Below are positions 1-9,938 of a DNA stretch of 64,000 nucleotides, piece by piece. The position numbers were made by a program, and so were the translations under genes. Source of the stretch: Anaspis maculata (lineage: Eukaryota; Arthropoda; Insecta; Coleoptera; Scraptiidae); contig OX421966.1 of NCBI GenBank assembly GCA_949128115.1, positions 4,774,001-4,838,000 on the forward strand. Reading direction: 5' to 3'. Under the pieces are notes generated by a model. That model saw only the letters and a list, made by a program, of their open reading frames with translations. It ran no database searches and was not told where the DNA came from. Positions within the stretch are counted from its first letter, which is position 1. The number at the start of each line of letters is the position of its first letter.

Positions 1-269
1 TATGGGGTCTAGATTTGATGATAAATTTTTGCATTTTATCATACCAATTTCATTTTCCTCGAATTTTCCTGGAAAGAGATACAGACAACAATCTGTTTTC
101 CACGTTTGAGCTTTTAGCAATACAGGGTCAATGTGGAAACATGAAACCTATACAAAAAAAGTTTTATTCGCATTCGCCAATACCAAACATGATATGGTCA
201 CATTTTGCAGCATTTTCCGGGAACTCATTTTCAAGCAAAATTTGCAAATTCGGCGAGTTAGTCAAATTT

Positions 270-395
270 CCTGTCGGTGAGTTGTCTTGTCGGTAAAATG
301 CCCTGTCGGTAAGTTGCCTTGTCGGTAAAATGTCCTGTCGGTGAAATGGCGTGTCGGCGAAATGTCCAGTCGGTGAGTTGGTTGTCGGGAAAATG
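270..395. repeat. 16-bp tandem repeat (TGTCGGTGARWTG-type)
   Basis: About eight head-to-tail copies of a 16-bp unit built on the word TGTCGGTRAAATG or TGTCGGTGAGTTG. The short reading frames across it on both strands follow the repeat and are not genes. Shorter relatives (ACCGACAACC... and ACTCATCGACAG) occur at 37251-37290 and 58976-59010 in the opposite orientation, so the word belongs to a dispersed family. Confidence 0.8.
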
Positions 396-399
396 TACC

Positions 400-1940
400 A
401 AACTCACAAAAAGTTCACCGACAACCATCAAAAAGCCGTTCCGACGACACGCCCGCGGATTCACCACTTGTGTTTTTCTATGGTTTTCAGAACTCCAGTA
501 AGCGCCCGCAATGTTGTGCATTCCAGACCCCTCCTCTCGTTATGTCTCACTTCAAACTTCGAGTCAACTGTTGGTTCAAAAAATTCGACTTGAAAAACCT
601 GGGGTTTACAACTGTGGCATGCAGCTAAATTCAGTTAGCAATCATCATTCATGACTTCATGAGTGACAATACTCGACTGCACTAAGCCGCGGTTATGAAC
701 GAGTTTTTTTTTAAGGAACAACATCAGGCACATATTACGGCCGGCCATTACGCCAGACATGAATCCATATAGGGCTTCCTGCAATGGAGGTTGTCAGATC
801 AAGGACCATCAGCAAAGGCAATGAAGAAATTGGATTGACCCGAGGATTGTCCGCTTACCAGTACTACGGGGAAGCCAGAGAGTTGACATGGACCGCAAAA
901 TATCCGAAAGGCCCGAATCGTTACTGAATTATAATAAGGTACCTGTTCTACGTTTGTGCCTGAATGGAATTACGCTTTTCTTCTTCAGCCACTTATACAG
1001 GTTTCCGTGGGAATTAAATTGATGCTTCATGCTCTTAGTAAGGTCATACCTCAAGATTTGAAAATAATAAAACGAAAATTAAAAAACATTTACAACTGGA
1101 ACTTGTCTTTATATGGGTTGATAATGCATATTATTACAGGGTAGCCCCAAAAGTAGAACATGCCAAAAAACACGACTTGATAAATCACCCAGTATAAATC
1201 CCTAGAAGTGGTCAGGTAGAGAATAGATCCGAGAGGTTCATTGTCGAAGAATGAGGTAACATATTGACGGCCCATTTCCAGCTGGTGGCACACACAGACG
1301 ACTTTCTCCTAAATACTGCGAGTATAAAATACAACTTATTAAGTAGAGCACAAAAATGGGGGCGAGAAAAAATGTTCTAGATTTTGTTATCCACTTTGCT
1401 CATGGGTGTTGTGTCTTGCGAAGGTCGAACTGCAGATTACATTCGAGTAATAACAATAAGATTATGTAACGGAAAAAATGCACCAAACAAAATAATGATT
1501 AAATACAATGAAAAGTTCAAGATCAACAACCTTCGTTTGTGAAATGGTCCAACAAATTTTTATCCAAGCCGACACAGACGTTTCTTACTTTTTGCTTGAA
1601 GTTCATGAATGCAAGCTTCTGACCTTGTTCTTCTATTTCTCCTTGCACGGACGATATTGTCTACGAAAAAGTAAATAAATAATCAGTATGAAATTTACAA
1701 AAAAAAAACAATATTCAGATATGGAATTTATGGAAGAGTTTATAAATCTCAGGATTGACAGTCCTGAATCACAGAGTAACACAATCAGTGCACACGACAT
1801 TTCAATATTGACAAATTTCAACAAGCACGTGAAGTTGGCGACATTGTATCATCACGAAGCTAGACATAAATTAACAGGCAGGTGCTACCAACCTTAGCAA
1901 AGCAAAGGTTGCGTCAACGTTACAAACGTGACGGCCGCTG
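400..1940. other. No recognisable gene
   Basis: Unique-looking AT-rich sequence. Short open frames occur on both strands but none shows a motif I recognise. A minus-strand frame near 1090-1293 is hydrophobic, but it ends on the TACAGGGT-type sequence seen at many element ends here, so I read it as repeat-derived. Confidence 0.5.
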
Positions 1941-1944
1941 ACCA

Positions 1945-2171
1945 CTACGATTGGCTCGTCGCACTTCAGTATTATCTCCCGGAAACGCTTGGCGGCCGGA
2001 AAGTACAACGATGAAGAAACCATTCAAATCGAGGATTTGGTGATTCAACGCGATGAAAATACTCCTCTAATGAAGTGGAACCTGCTTGCAATAGTGACAG
2101 CATTGCACCCAGGAAGTGATGGTGTTGTTCGAGTGGTGAGTGTAAAAACGAATCGTAGAGCCAAAAACTGA
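1945..2171 (+). pseudogene. BEL/Pao retrotransposon Pol, C-terminal fragment
   Basis: The plus-strand frame reads like the extreme C-terminus of BEL/Pao polyproteins (the DUF5641 region after the integrase). Visible pieces are EDLVIQRDEN, then MKWNLLAIVTALHPGSDG, then VRVVSVKT, matching the family pattern DLV-hhh-DEN-x-P-x-x-W-x-L-(G/A)-I-hxh-(H/Y)PG-x-DG-x-VRVV. In intact elements this region follows the integrase core and ends Pol shortly before the 3' LTR. Nothing upstream can be joined to it and the frame stops just after VSVKT, where the family normally continues to the conserved K-L end, so it is a truncated relic. A second BEL/Pao end from a different copy lies at 53155-53665 on the minus strand. 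Confidence 0.6.
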
Positions 2172-2198
2172 TCCGGTCATTCCACAGTGAAACCGTGT

Positions 2199-3635
2199 CC
2201 GCATACCAAATTTGAAATCAAAATTTGATCCTTTTCCAAAACAAGAAAACTCCCGACTGATTTGAACAATTTCAATTCGGCTTGAAGCATTTGAGAGCTT
2301 GATTCTCTGGGTATAGAATCGTATCAATTCGAAAATTAATAGATGTCAACTTGAGTTTCTACAGGGTGTTAAAGAAAGTATTGCAACATTTATAAAGTTT
2401 GACATACTCCCATTTGAGATAAAACTGTTTCTTTTGAATTTCAACATCAATGGCATGTAGCTAAAGTTCATATCTCGAAACTGTTTTTGATTTATCTCTT
2501 CATCTTTTTTATTTACAGGGTGGTATAAAAAAACGACTTTTTGGTCTTCTGGTGATAACATTTTCCCTTCTTTACAAATTTTCTGAATCCAGGGCTCATA
2601 TTGAAGCTCAAGCCTTCGGTAAGAAAACCCAATAAACATAATCGACTCAAGACCAATATTCAAAATATAGGGTGGCATCAAGAGTGACATATGAATTTAT
2701 CTGTCCAGGAATCCGACCGGGTGAAGAATTGAACTAAAATCAACATTGTTTTCGGATGAGGCATTCATTCTGAACACTCTTTAATGTTTCATGATTGATT
2801 GTGGCAAGAACTTTGGATGGAGGGTCCAAATTGCAGCCGCATGTTTTCCAAGGAGAAGCAGCTCTATAACTCACCTGCAAATGCCGTAACCAGTGTTACG
2901 GAAAACAGAGCGAAGAGAACTGTCTGTTCCCGATTGTTCCAAATTTTGTATCGTTGGTTACGGACATTTTCAGACCAGCGAGAAAGCTGATTCTTGCTCA
3001 GAAACACTCAATTCTAATTTGGTCCCTCCATCGGACATTCTGGTGACAATCAATCATGAAACATCAAAGAGTGTTCAGAATGAATGCCTCATCCGAAAAC
3101 AATGTGGATTTTAGTTCAATTCTCCACCCGCTCGGATTCCTGGACAGATAGATTCATATGTCACTTTTGAAGCCACCCTATATTTTGAATGTTGGTCTTG
3201 AGCCGATTATGTTTATTGGGTTTTCTTACCTATGGCTTCAGCTTCAGTATGAGCCTTGGATTCATAAAATTGGTGAAAAAGGGAAAATGTTATCACCAGA
3301 AGACCAAAAAGTGTTTTTTTCGATACCACCCTGTAAATAAAAGAGATAGAGAGATGAATCAGAAACCGTTCCGAGATATGAACTTTAGCTACATGCCATT
3401 GATGTTGAAATTCAAAAGAAACAGTTTTATTTCAAATGAGAGAATGTCAAACTTTATAAATGTTGCACTACTTTCTTCAACACCCTGTAGAAATTCAAGC
3501 TGACATCTATCAATCTTCGAATTGATACGATTCTATACCTCGAGAATCAAGCTCTCAAATGCTCCGAGCAGAATTGGAATTGTTCAATTCAGTCGGGAGT
3601 TTTCTTGTTTTGAAAAAGGGTGAAATTTGGAGTAC
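2199..3635. mobile_element. Foldback element with ~640-bp inverted arms
   Basis: The left arm (about 2199-2842) and right arm (about 3005-3635) are reverse complements with scattered mismatches, joined by a ~160-bp loop. Landmarks mirrored in both arms are a block ending CAAAACAAGAAAACTCCCG, the word TACAGGGTG, and a block GAATGCCTCATCCGAAAAC. The two long frames (2346-2690 minus, 3158-3340 plus) encode the same peptide beginning MSLL.PPYILN because they are the two arms of one inverted repeat. I see no transposase, so this is a non-autonomous foldback. Confidence 0.85.
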
Positions 3636-3673
3636 GACAATAATTTCGTTGCGTATTAATATAACAATTTAAA

Positions 3674-3932
3674 ATGACTAAGGACTCATTTACATAGACC
3701 TTAACCGTAATAGTAACAGCAACGCTGAGCTTGCTGCAGAATTTTGCACCTGTGCATTCTATCAGTGAAGCCAAAAAAAGCAACGAAGGCAGGTTGGTGG
3801 TTTACGATCTTGGTGCCGACGACTTGTTTTCGTTGTGTTTCAGGCCTCGCGGATGGAATGCGCAGGTCTAAACTTCTACACTAAGGTCAGCGTTGAGGGT
3901 AGAGTCTATGTAAATGGTACTTAAGACTAGTA
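3674..3932. mobile_element. Small MITE-like inverted repeat
   Basis: TIRs of about 25 bp with mismatches: GACTCATTTACATAGAC near 3680 pairs with GTCTATGTAAATGGTAC near 3905. Length is about 260 bp with no coding potential. No clear target duplication is visible, so the family is open. Confidence 0.5.
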
Positions 3933-4539
3933 TGAGCAAATTAGACTGGGGTTGTGTATGGTCTTTGAAGAGGGTCAAGCCCTGATGATGAGATCAAAGG
4001 CTCCAATCTCTCCTTCAGATGACGCAGAACTTTGAAAATACTGTACACCCTTCAGATACGTAGGGTGTTTCAGTGGAGACTTACAAACTTCAAAGGTAGA
4101 AACAACACAAGAAAGCGCAAGGAGCTTACTGGGATCTTGGTAGTCACGAACAAATACAAGGAAGATCAGCAGGGCTCCAAACGATACTTGAGGACCAATG
4201 AGGACTCGATAGGGCTCCGGAAAATCAGCAAGAATCAGGGACGGAAGCAGGGAGACTGAGGCAGAAGCGAGGGCGGAAGTAATTATTGAAACAAAAAAAA
4301 AACGTACGCAGGCATCCTAAAAACCGTTAAAACCAGTGTCGACCTCAGCAAAACCAACATATAGATGATGAAAATGAATAAGACGCAGGAAGGAGACCCA
4401 ATGAGACTGTACGAGATGGAAAGAGCGCCGGAATTCTCAAAAATGAGATGGAGAAGAATATCAGGGTTGGAACATCATACAGTCGAAGACCAAAACAAAT
4501 CGCGATTCACAGCAAAGGTCTTGAGGCGATAACGACAAT

Positions 4540-4950
4540 TCAGGATATTGAACTTGACAACAAACAGAGAGTTCCTCAGTAGAGGATTTTCAGGTGAAGG
4601 CCTTGCGTCCGACATACGGGGAGACACAACTCTGGCAACAATGATAGCAAAGGAATTGAAAGCAGAAAGTATGCTAAGAGTGGAGAATATCAATGTAGGA
4701 CGGACAAACTGCCCTACATCGGAGAAGGCAAGTGCTAAAATGCTATTGATGCTGAGGAGACGGTCACCGAGTTATGGAGTGCGTGAATCCGGACGAAACA
4801 GAATTATGTAGAAGATGCGGGCAGAGAGGACACAAAGCGAATGAATGTGGGGAGAATCCAGCCTGTTTTCTTTGTGAAACAGCTACTCATAGGCCAGACG
4901 ACTATCAATGCCCAATAAATAAAAGAAAATTGGGGAGCAGAAGTACCTAA
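4540..4950 (+). pseudogene. Non-LTR retrotransposon ORF1 (Gag-like) remnant, zinc knuckles
   Basis: The frame at 4795-4950 holds two adjacent zinc knuckles at 4807-4911. The first is C-x2-C-x4-H-x4-C (CRRCGQRGHKANEC) and the second C-x2-C-x4-H-x6-C. A tandem pair of this kind closing a basic/acidic ORF1 is typical of R1-clade and related arthropod non-LTR elements, where it binds element RNA. The preceding ~250 bases are in a different frame, so at least one frameshift separates the knuckles from the rest of ORF1. An endonuclease-like ORF2 start follows about 150 bases later on the same strand in the expected order. Clade assignment is inference from gene order and knuckle spacing. Confidence 0.6.
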
Positions 4951-5094
4951 GCACAACATCAAGATCGAAAGGGAAGGTGGGAGAGCAGAAGAGGATGAAT
5001 GGAGATGTTTTCAGGAAACGAAGAAAGCGATGACGAAGAAAGTCTGTAATACTACACATACAAATTGCTCAAATTAATACAGCATAGTTGAAAA

Positions 5095-5690
5095 TGAATA
5101 GATTCATTGCAGTAACCGATCTACTGGAAAAGGAAGTCACGAATAAGGTCAACATAGCACTGATACAAGAGCCAAACAGAAGGGTTAAGGAAAGATGAAC
5201 TACCGTGACAAGAAGAATGGATATACGAATGGTGCGATAGATAGAGTACCCACAAAATGAGAGTTAGTACATTGGGGTAAGAGTAGGAGCTTTGTATGGA
5301 TTCAGGCAGCAGGAAGTTTCTACTTCTCATACTACTTAACGCCAAAGGCAGATGAGGAAGACCACATGCGTTTTCTAGGGAACGTCCAACAGGAAATGAA
5401 ACGGAAAGAAGGCAATAGAATCGTAATCGGTGGAGATTCAACGCGAAATCGACATAACGGGGCTCGAAATACAGGGATCAGGGAGGTACGAAGTTTCCAA
5501 GGAAAAAAATCTGTTGTGGGGCGACACAAAACTTTCCCGGCGGTATCCAGAGACGTCAGTGATGATTTTGATCGAAGTGTCCCTTCGGGAGGGGGCGATT
5601 CGATTTGGAAATTGATAAAAAAAATTCTATTTAGTCGAGCGTTTAGCGAGCATCCTGCATCCATTTTGAGCGGACAGAAAAAATGACAGG
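5095..5690 (+). pseudogene. Non-LTR retrotransposon ORF2 start, EEP endonuclease remnant
   Basis: After the ORF1 knuckles a new frame starts near 5095 with ALIQEPNRRVK, matching the IQEP(Y) motif of the apurinic-like endonuclease/exonuclease/phosphatase domain that nicks target DNA. Further along are a WIQAAGSFYFSYYL segment and IVIGGDST, the expected position of the catalytic GGDFN motif; here the residue after GGD is Ser, not Phe-Asn. Stop codons and a frame change lie between the two parts. Domain order (zinc knuckles, then EEP) and style match R1-clade elements. No reverse transcriptase follows; an R1-like RT remnant on the same strand lies far away at 34380-35560 and is probably a separate copy. 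Confidence 0.55.
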
Positions 5691-7040
5691 TTAGGTCAGT
5701 TTTCCAAGGTGATGAAATGATCCAAAAGGTAGAACTAGGTAGCTAACTGGTGTGATATCTCAAAAATGCAATGCTGGTTCCTTATTGAAATTTTTGTTCC
5801 TACTTTAGATATGATGATGAAATTACAAAAACTTGATTGAAAACTTTTACTGCATCTGTGTGTCAAATTTCGACTCTATATTTTCGATTTAGAGCTTGGG
5901 CAGACAAACCCAGACCCAATGTGCCACCTGAGGGCTTCCGATCAAAATCATCCACCCAAAGTCTAATCAGAACATTCCAGGCTGAACTTAGGCCTCCGTA
6001 CCTGATTTCGATTTGATCGCATCAATAATTCGGTAATTATCGTGACAGAACCGCTTAATTTGTACGATCGCATGAGTGGTTTTATATTTTCAGGAGGAAA
6101 ATTTCCGGGAAATTGGAGAGAAATTATTGGAAACAATTCAAGAACCAGTTATCTATTCTCTAAAAAAAACAATTCCAAGAAATCTGTTCACGGAATAAAA
6201 AGTTGGAAAATTTGCAGTTTTTCCAGAGAGGAAAACTCGGCAACTGTTGATCCGATTTCGAAAATTTTTCCTCCAAAAATTAGCCCAATCTTTTCTCCAA
6301 CTTTTATTCACAGCATGTCTGCACCTAAAATTAATATTTCGTGGGGCCTACCGCATGTAGAAGTTTGCATTGCGTTTTTCTCAAATTCACGGAATATGCA
6401 AATTTCATTTTGAAAAAATTACAGTCGGAAAACCAAAACCGTGTCAACTTTGAAAATAGACCTGCACGACGCTCAAGACAATCTACTTTCGATATCAGTT
6501 AAAATTTCCAAAAAAAAAGTCGATCCCCGAGCAAGAATAAATTTTTGAGTGGAGTCCTGCTACAAAAGCGAGTCGTGCTGGTCGAAACACCGGCGAGAAC
6601 CCCTCCTGAGTGGCAACGGCCAGGAGAAATTTTGAAAATTCATTACGCCCAACTGGAGAATGGTGGAAAACTGCAACTGCGGCCTCAATTCGACTCTTTT
6701 GTTGTGTTGCTTCCTGCCAAATCTGGTTTCAATCCATCGGATAGATTTTGAATAATTGATTGGTAAAGTTTTGAAATTTAACATTTTTTATTATTTGACA
6801 GATGACAGATATGGCAATGTGTCCAACTGTTCTGAATACAGTTTTTCAAGGGTTTTCAAATGACATATTGCAAGTTGAGTTCCGTGAGATATAGCTTCTG
6901 ACATTTGATGATAGTGACAGTTGGGTTTGACAGATGACAGCCAAAAACTAATGGGCTCTTTTCAGGAAACAACCATGTTTGTATACCAAATATCAAGTCG
7001 ATCCAGTCAACGTTACGGCAGTTATCGTGGAAGATCACAG
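5691..7040. other. No recognisable gene
   Basis: Low-complexity AT-rich sequence. Open frames at 6042-6413 and 6545-6751 have no motif I recognise and no codon-usage contrast with their surroundings. The last 130 bases lead into a CA microsatellite. Confidence 0.5.
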
Positions 7041-7044
7041 ACAG

Positions 7045-7049
7045 ACACA

Positions 7050-7124
<75 letters not shown>
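7045..7124. repeat. (CA)n microsatellite
   Basis: About 40 CA dinucleotides, nearly perfect. It generates spurious frames of poly-Thr-His and poly-Cys-Val. Flanking words TGTGGCAACCGTG recur beside the CA tract at 18247. Confidence 0.95.
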
Positions 7125-7126
<2 letters not shown>

Positions 7127-7336
7127 CCGCCGGTGTAGGTTTGTGGCAACCGTGCATCAAACCAAATTGTGGCAGCTTTGATGAAACCATGTAGGTTGGG
7201 TACCCCTTTGCGTTAGCAACCCGTAAAACTGACCCATTTGGTTATACACTCCATGGGGGCGGCGCAGCATGTCCCCGAATATTCGTGCATATAACAAACT
7301 AGTGGCGTCGCTGCCACAATTAGGTGTCAAGTTTTT

Positions 7337-7490
7337 GTGCATCCAAGACGCCAGAATTCGGTGTATAGTTTGTGCATCGAAGACGCCAAAATTCGGTGTA
7401 TAGTTTGTGCATCGAAGACGCCAAAATTCGGTGTATGGTTTGTGTATCGAAGACGTCAAAATTCGGTGTATAGTTTGTGTATCAAAGGTG
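7337..7490. repeat. 35-bp minisatellite
   Basis: Four full copies and one partial copy of a 35-bp unit containing GAAGACGCCAAAATTCGGTG, at 7337, 7372, 7407, 7442 and 7477. Copies differ by a few substitutions. Confidence 0.9.
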
Positions 7491-7635
7491 TCTTGTCTAT
7501 AGTGTCTAAGTGATTATGTCGATATTTTTAACAATTCTCAAAGCGCGACAGTTTTGGATTGCTTTGGAAGATTTTGAATCTGTTTAGACTGGCTGATAGC
7601 CCCATTTATACACACTCCCTTGTACACATTCCCAT

Positions 7636-7965
7636 TAGTGCAGTAAAGATAGCCAAAAAAGACCCCAAACCTTGAAAAAATTAATTCATGAAATTTTATA
7701 GCAGATATCGATTCAGAATTTCATTCTCTACCACATACTCAAAATCCCTGAAAATCCCAGTTGAGCATTCTTCTTGCGGCGCTGTCAAAGTATATCATGT
7801 TTGCTGCAACTAGTCCGAAAATGGTATTCTTGTTTTTGTCACACTAGAACTACATTGTTGGCTTAGGACTGTTGGTATATACTGCAGGGCATGACCAGAC
7901 CTTCGTTTGAACCTCTAACTCGTATTTCACGAAAAAAAAAACACGAAAGTCGCTTCAATTCCCAA
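7636..7965. mobile_element. Outer left arm of the 7.6-11.8 kb foldback
   Basis: Inverted copy of about 11475-11796: it starts AGTGCAGTAAAGATAG and the right end finishes CTATCTTTACTGCACT. The pairing breaks exactly at 7965, where a THAP element begins, and resumes at 9939. This is the distal third of a single ~1-kb foldback arm. Confidence 0.8.
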
Positions 7966-8109
7966 TAGACCTATTTCTTATGGGGAGCAGAGACGTTCAG
8001 ACAAGGATGAACAATTTTAAGCCACACCTCTGGCCAATAGACCTATTTCTTATGGGGAACAGAGACGTTCAGACAAGGATGAACAATTTTAAGCCACACC
8101 CCTGGCCAA
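7966..8109. repeat. 72-bp tandem duplication at the element's 5' end
   Basis: Two copies (7966-8037 and 8038-8109) of a 72-bp unit beginning TAGACCTATTTCTTATGGGG. The single-copy version is at the right end of the inverted copy (about 38523-38594), so the duplication is specific to this locus. Confidence 0.9.
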
Positions 8110-8201
8110 TTAAAGGCCTTCAATTATTAGGCGCGAAATTCGAGGAAGGCGATACTGTCACAATGAATTAGAATTGTCACTGTCACTTATGACTGCAACC
8201 T

Positions 8202-8879
8202 GTGTCGTGTCGCTACAGGTTGCATCGAATAATTCGAAAAATGCTCGTATATTGTGTGAAAAGTTGTCCGCACAAGTCCAAGGGAATATTTCCCTCAAAT
8301 GTTTCGTTCTACGGTTTTCCTGCCGACGAAAATAAGCGAAATAAATGGATGGCCGCCACTGGAAGACACCGGCACCAGGAGGAATTTGAAGGCGAACGAA
8401 ACAATTTCAGCTGTTTTACAAGTTGCACAAAGCCAAAAGCGGGGTCACCCAAATTACCGTTCAAAGTGCTGGGAATGCTATCTCACCTTCCTATTTGGCG
8501 ATTACCCACTACAACTTCACAACAAAACCTCAATATTTTGCTTCAGTTTTGGTGTGCTCACGGCACTTCAGAGTGGAAGATTTCTATTCATCCAGTGATA
8601 GGTACAAAGATGACGCTGAAAACAAATGCTGTTCCGGACATTTTCTTGAGAAGCTTGTTACTTTTTCTGGCTCCTGTAGCACTCCGCTTTTACCTCCAGG
8701 TTATTCACAAGTACGTCTTCAAAATATCCTTTCACACTATACTTCAACCCCTTATCACGCTGGTTCCCCTTCATTTGATGCTTGCACTACACTCTTGTAA
8801 AGAAGTAAAGCGTTGTCGAGTCTGTAGGTTGCAGGTTGCAGCGTGGCAAGACTTTTGGTTCTGTTCTACTGACAACTGA
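8202..8879 (+). CDS. THAP zinc-finger fragment in a mobile element, copy A
   Basis: This 225-codon frame starts with a THAP-like half domain: MLVYCVKSCPHKSKG supplies the first two zinc-binding Cys (C-x3-C), followed by SFYGFPADENKRNKWMAATG, the F-x-FP-x5-R-x2-W core of THAP DNA-binding domains. The second half, with the C-x2-H pair (VCSRHFRVEDF, near 8551-8583), lies in a different frame (open at 8423-8800). A complete THAP therefore needs an intron or a frameshift between about 8370 and 8540; a pyrimidine-rich stretch ending TTTTGCTTCAG is a possible acceptor. The rest of the 225-codon frame has no recognised domain and is probably read-through. THAP domains bind transposon ends in P, Kolobok and PIF/ISL2EU-related transposases. 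Start chosen at the first ATG; the real THAP start is more likely the internal Met at residue 14. Confidence 0.45.
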   Translation: MSCRYRLHRIIRKMLVYCVKSCPHKSKGIFPSNVSFYGFPADENKRNKWMAATGRHRHQEEFEGERNNFSCFTSCTKPKAGSPKLPFKVLGMLSHLPIWRLPTTTSQQNLNILLQFWCAHGTSEWKISIHPVIGTKMTLKTNAVPDIFLRSLLLFLAPVALRFYLQVIHKYVFKISFHTILQPLITLVPLHLMLALHSCKEVKRCRVCRLQVAAWQDFWFCSTDN

Positions 8880-9117
8880 TGACAAATTGTAACATATCGT
8901 TGTCGGGGGTAATGACAAGGAGAAAGTCAGTGGCACTGACAGAGTTGCTACGGGAGATTGTGAGGCAAATCTAGCCAATGAGCAGCGATAGGAGGCAAAA
9001 GGGGCGTGAAAAAGAAATAGGTCCATTAAAGGCCTTCAATTATTAGGCGCGAAATTCGAGGAAGGCGATACTGTCACAATGAATTAGAATTACCACTGTC
9101 ACTTATGACTGCAACCT

Positions 9118-9792
9118 GTGTCGTGTCGCTACACTGATCGAATAATTCGAAAAATGCTCGTATATTGTGTGAAAAGTTGTCCGCACAAGTCCAAGGGAAT
9201 ATTTCCCTCAAATGTTTCGTTCTACGGTTTTCCTGCCGACGAAAATAAGCGAAATAAATGGATGGCCGCCACTGGAAGACACCGGCACCAGGAAGAATTT
9301 GAAGGCGAACGAAACAATTTCAGCTGTTTTACAAGTTGCACAAAGCCAAAAGCGGGGTCACCCAAATTACCGTTCAAAGTGCTGGGAATGCTATCTCACC
9401 TTCCTATTTGGCGATTACCCACTACAACTTCACAACAAAACCTCAATATTTTGCTTCAGTTTTGGTGTGCTCACGGCACTTCAGAGTGGAAGATTTCTAT
9501 TCATCCAGTGATAGGTACAAAGATGACGCTGAAAACAAATGCTGTTCCGGACATTTTCTTGAGAAGCTTGTTTCTTTTTCTGGCTCCTGTAGCACTCCGC
9601 TTTTACCTCCAGGTTATTCACAAGTACGTCTTCAAAATATCCTTTCACACTATACTTCAACCCCTTATCATGCTGGTTCCCCTTCGTTTGATGCTTGCAC
9701 TACACTCTTGTAAAGAAGTAAAGCGTTGTCGAGTCTGTAGGTTGCAGGTTGCAGCGTGGCAAGACTTTTGGTTCTGTTCTACTGACAACTGA
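9118..9792 (+). CDS. THAP zinc-finger fragment in a mobile element, copy B
   Basis: Near-identical tandem copy of the frame at 8202-8879. It differs by a 3-bp deletion near its start (GCTACACTGATCG instead of GCTACAGGTTGCATCG) and a few substitutions, giving 224 codons. The same split THAP layout applies: C-x3-C and FPADENKRNKW in this frame, VCSRHF in the overlapping frame at 9336-9713. The inverted copy at 37755-38429 shares the 3-bp-deleted start, so copy B looks closer to the family master than copy A. Both frames stayed open after duplication, which fits a young event and does not prove function. Confidence 0.45.
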   Translation: MSCRYTDRIIRKMLVYCVKSCPHKSKGIFPSNVSFYGFPADENKRNKWMAATGRHRHQEEFEGERNNFSCFTSCTKPKAGSPKLPFKVLGMLSHLPIWRLPTTTSQQNLNILLQFWCAHGTSEWKISIHPVIGTKMTLKTNAVPDIFLRSLFLFLAPVALRFYLQVIHKYVFKISFHTILQPLIMLVPLRLMLALHSCKEVKRCRVCRLQVAAWQDFWFCSTDN

Positions 9793-9938
9793 TGACAAAT
9801 TGTAACATATCGTTGTCGGGGGTAATGACAAGGAGAAAGTCAGTGGCTCTGACAGAGTTGCTACGGGAGATTGTGAGGCAAATCTAGCCAATGAGCGGCG
9901 ATAGGAGGCAAAAGGGGCGTGAAAAAGAAATAGGTCCA

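Larger units (their letters stand above)
7966..9938. mobile_element. THAP-type DNA transposon derivative, internally tandem-duplicated
   Basis: Terminal motifs are TAGACCTATTTCTT at 7966 and AAGAAATAGGTCCA ending at 9938, an inverted pair. Internally a 916-bp block (8110-9025) is followed directly by a second copy (9026-9938) with very few differences. A third copy lies inverted at 37333-38594. The element sits inside a foldback arm. Comparison with the opposite, uninterrupted arm gives an empty site ...CAATTA..., so it inserted between CAA and TTA with no duplicated target. Each block carries one THAP-like frame but no DDE transposase, so the element is non-autonomous. Confidence 0.75.

Noticed and set aside
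1090..1293. Hydrophobic 67-codon frame that could be a membrane protein exon
   Set aside because: It overlaps the TACAGGGTAGCCCC repeat-end motif and has no neighbouring exons or convincing splice sites.
2346..2690. 114-codon minus-strand frame with a similar protein on the plus strand at 3158-3340
   Set aside because: The apparent two-copy gene is explained by the two arms of one inverted repeat, and the frame has no recognised domain.
6856..7194. Poly-Thr-His and poly-Cys-Val frames
   Set aside because: Produced by the CA microsatellite.
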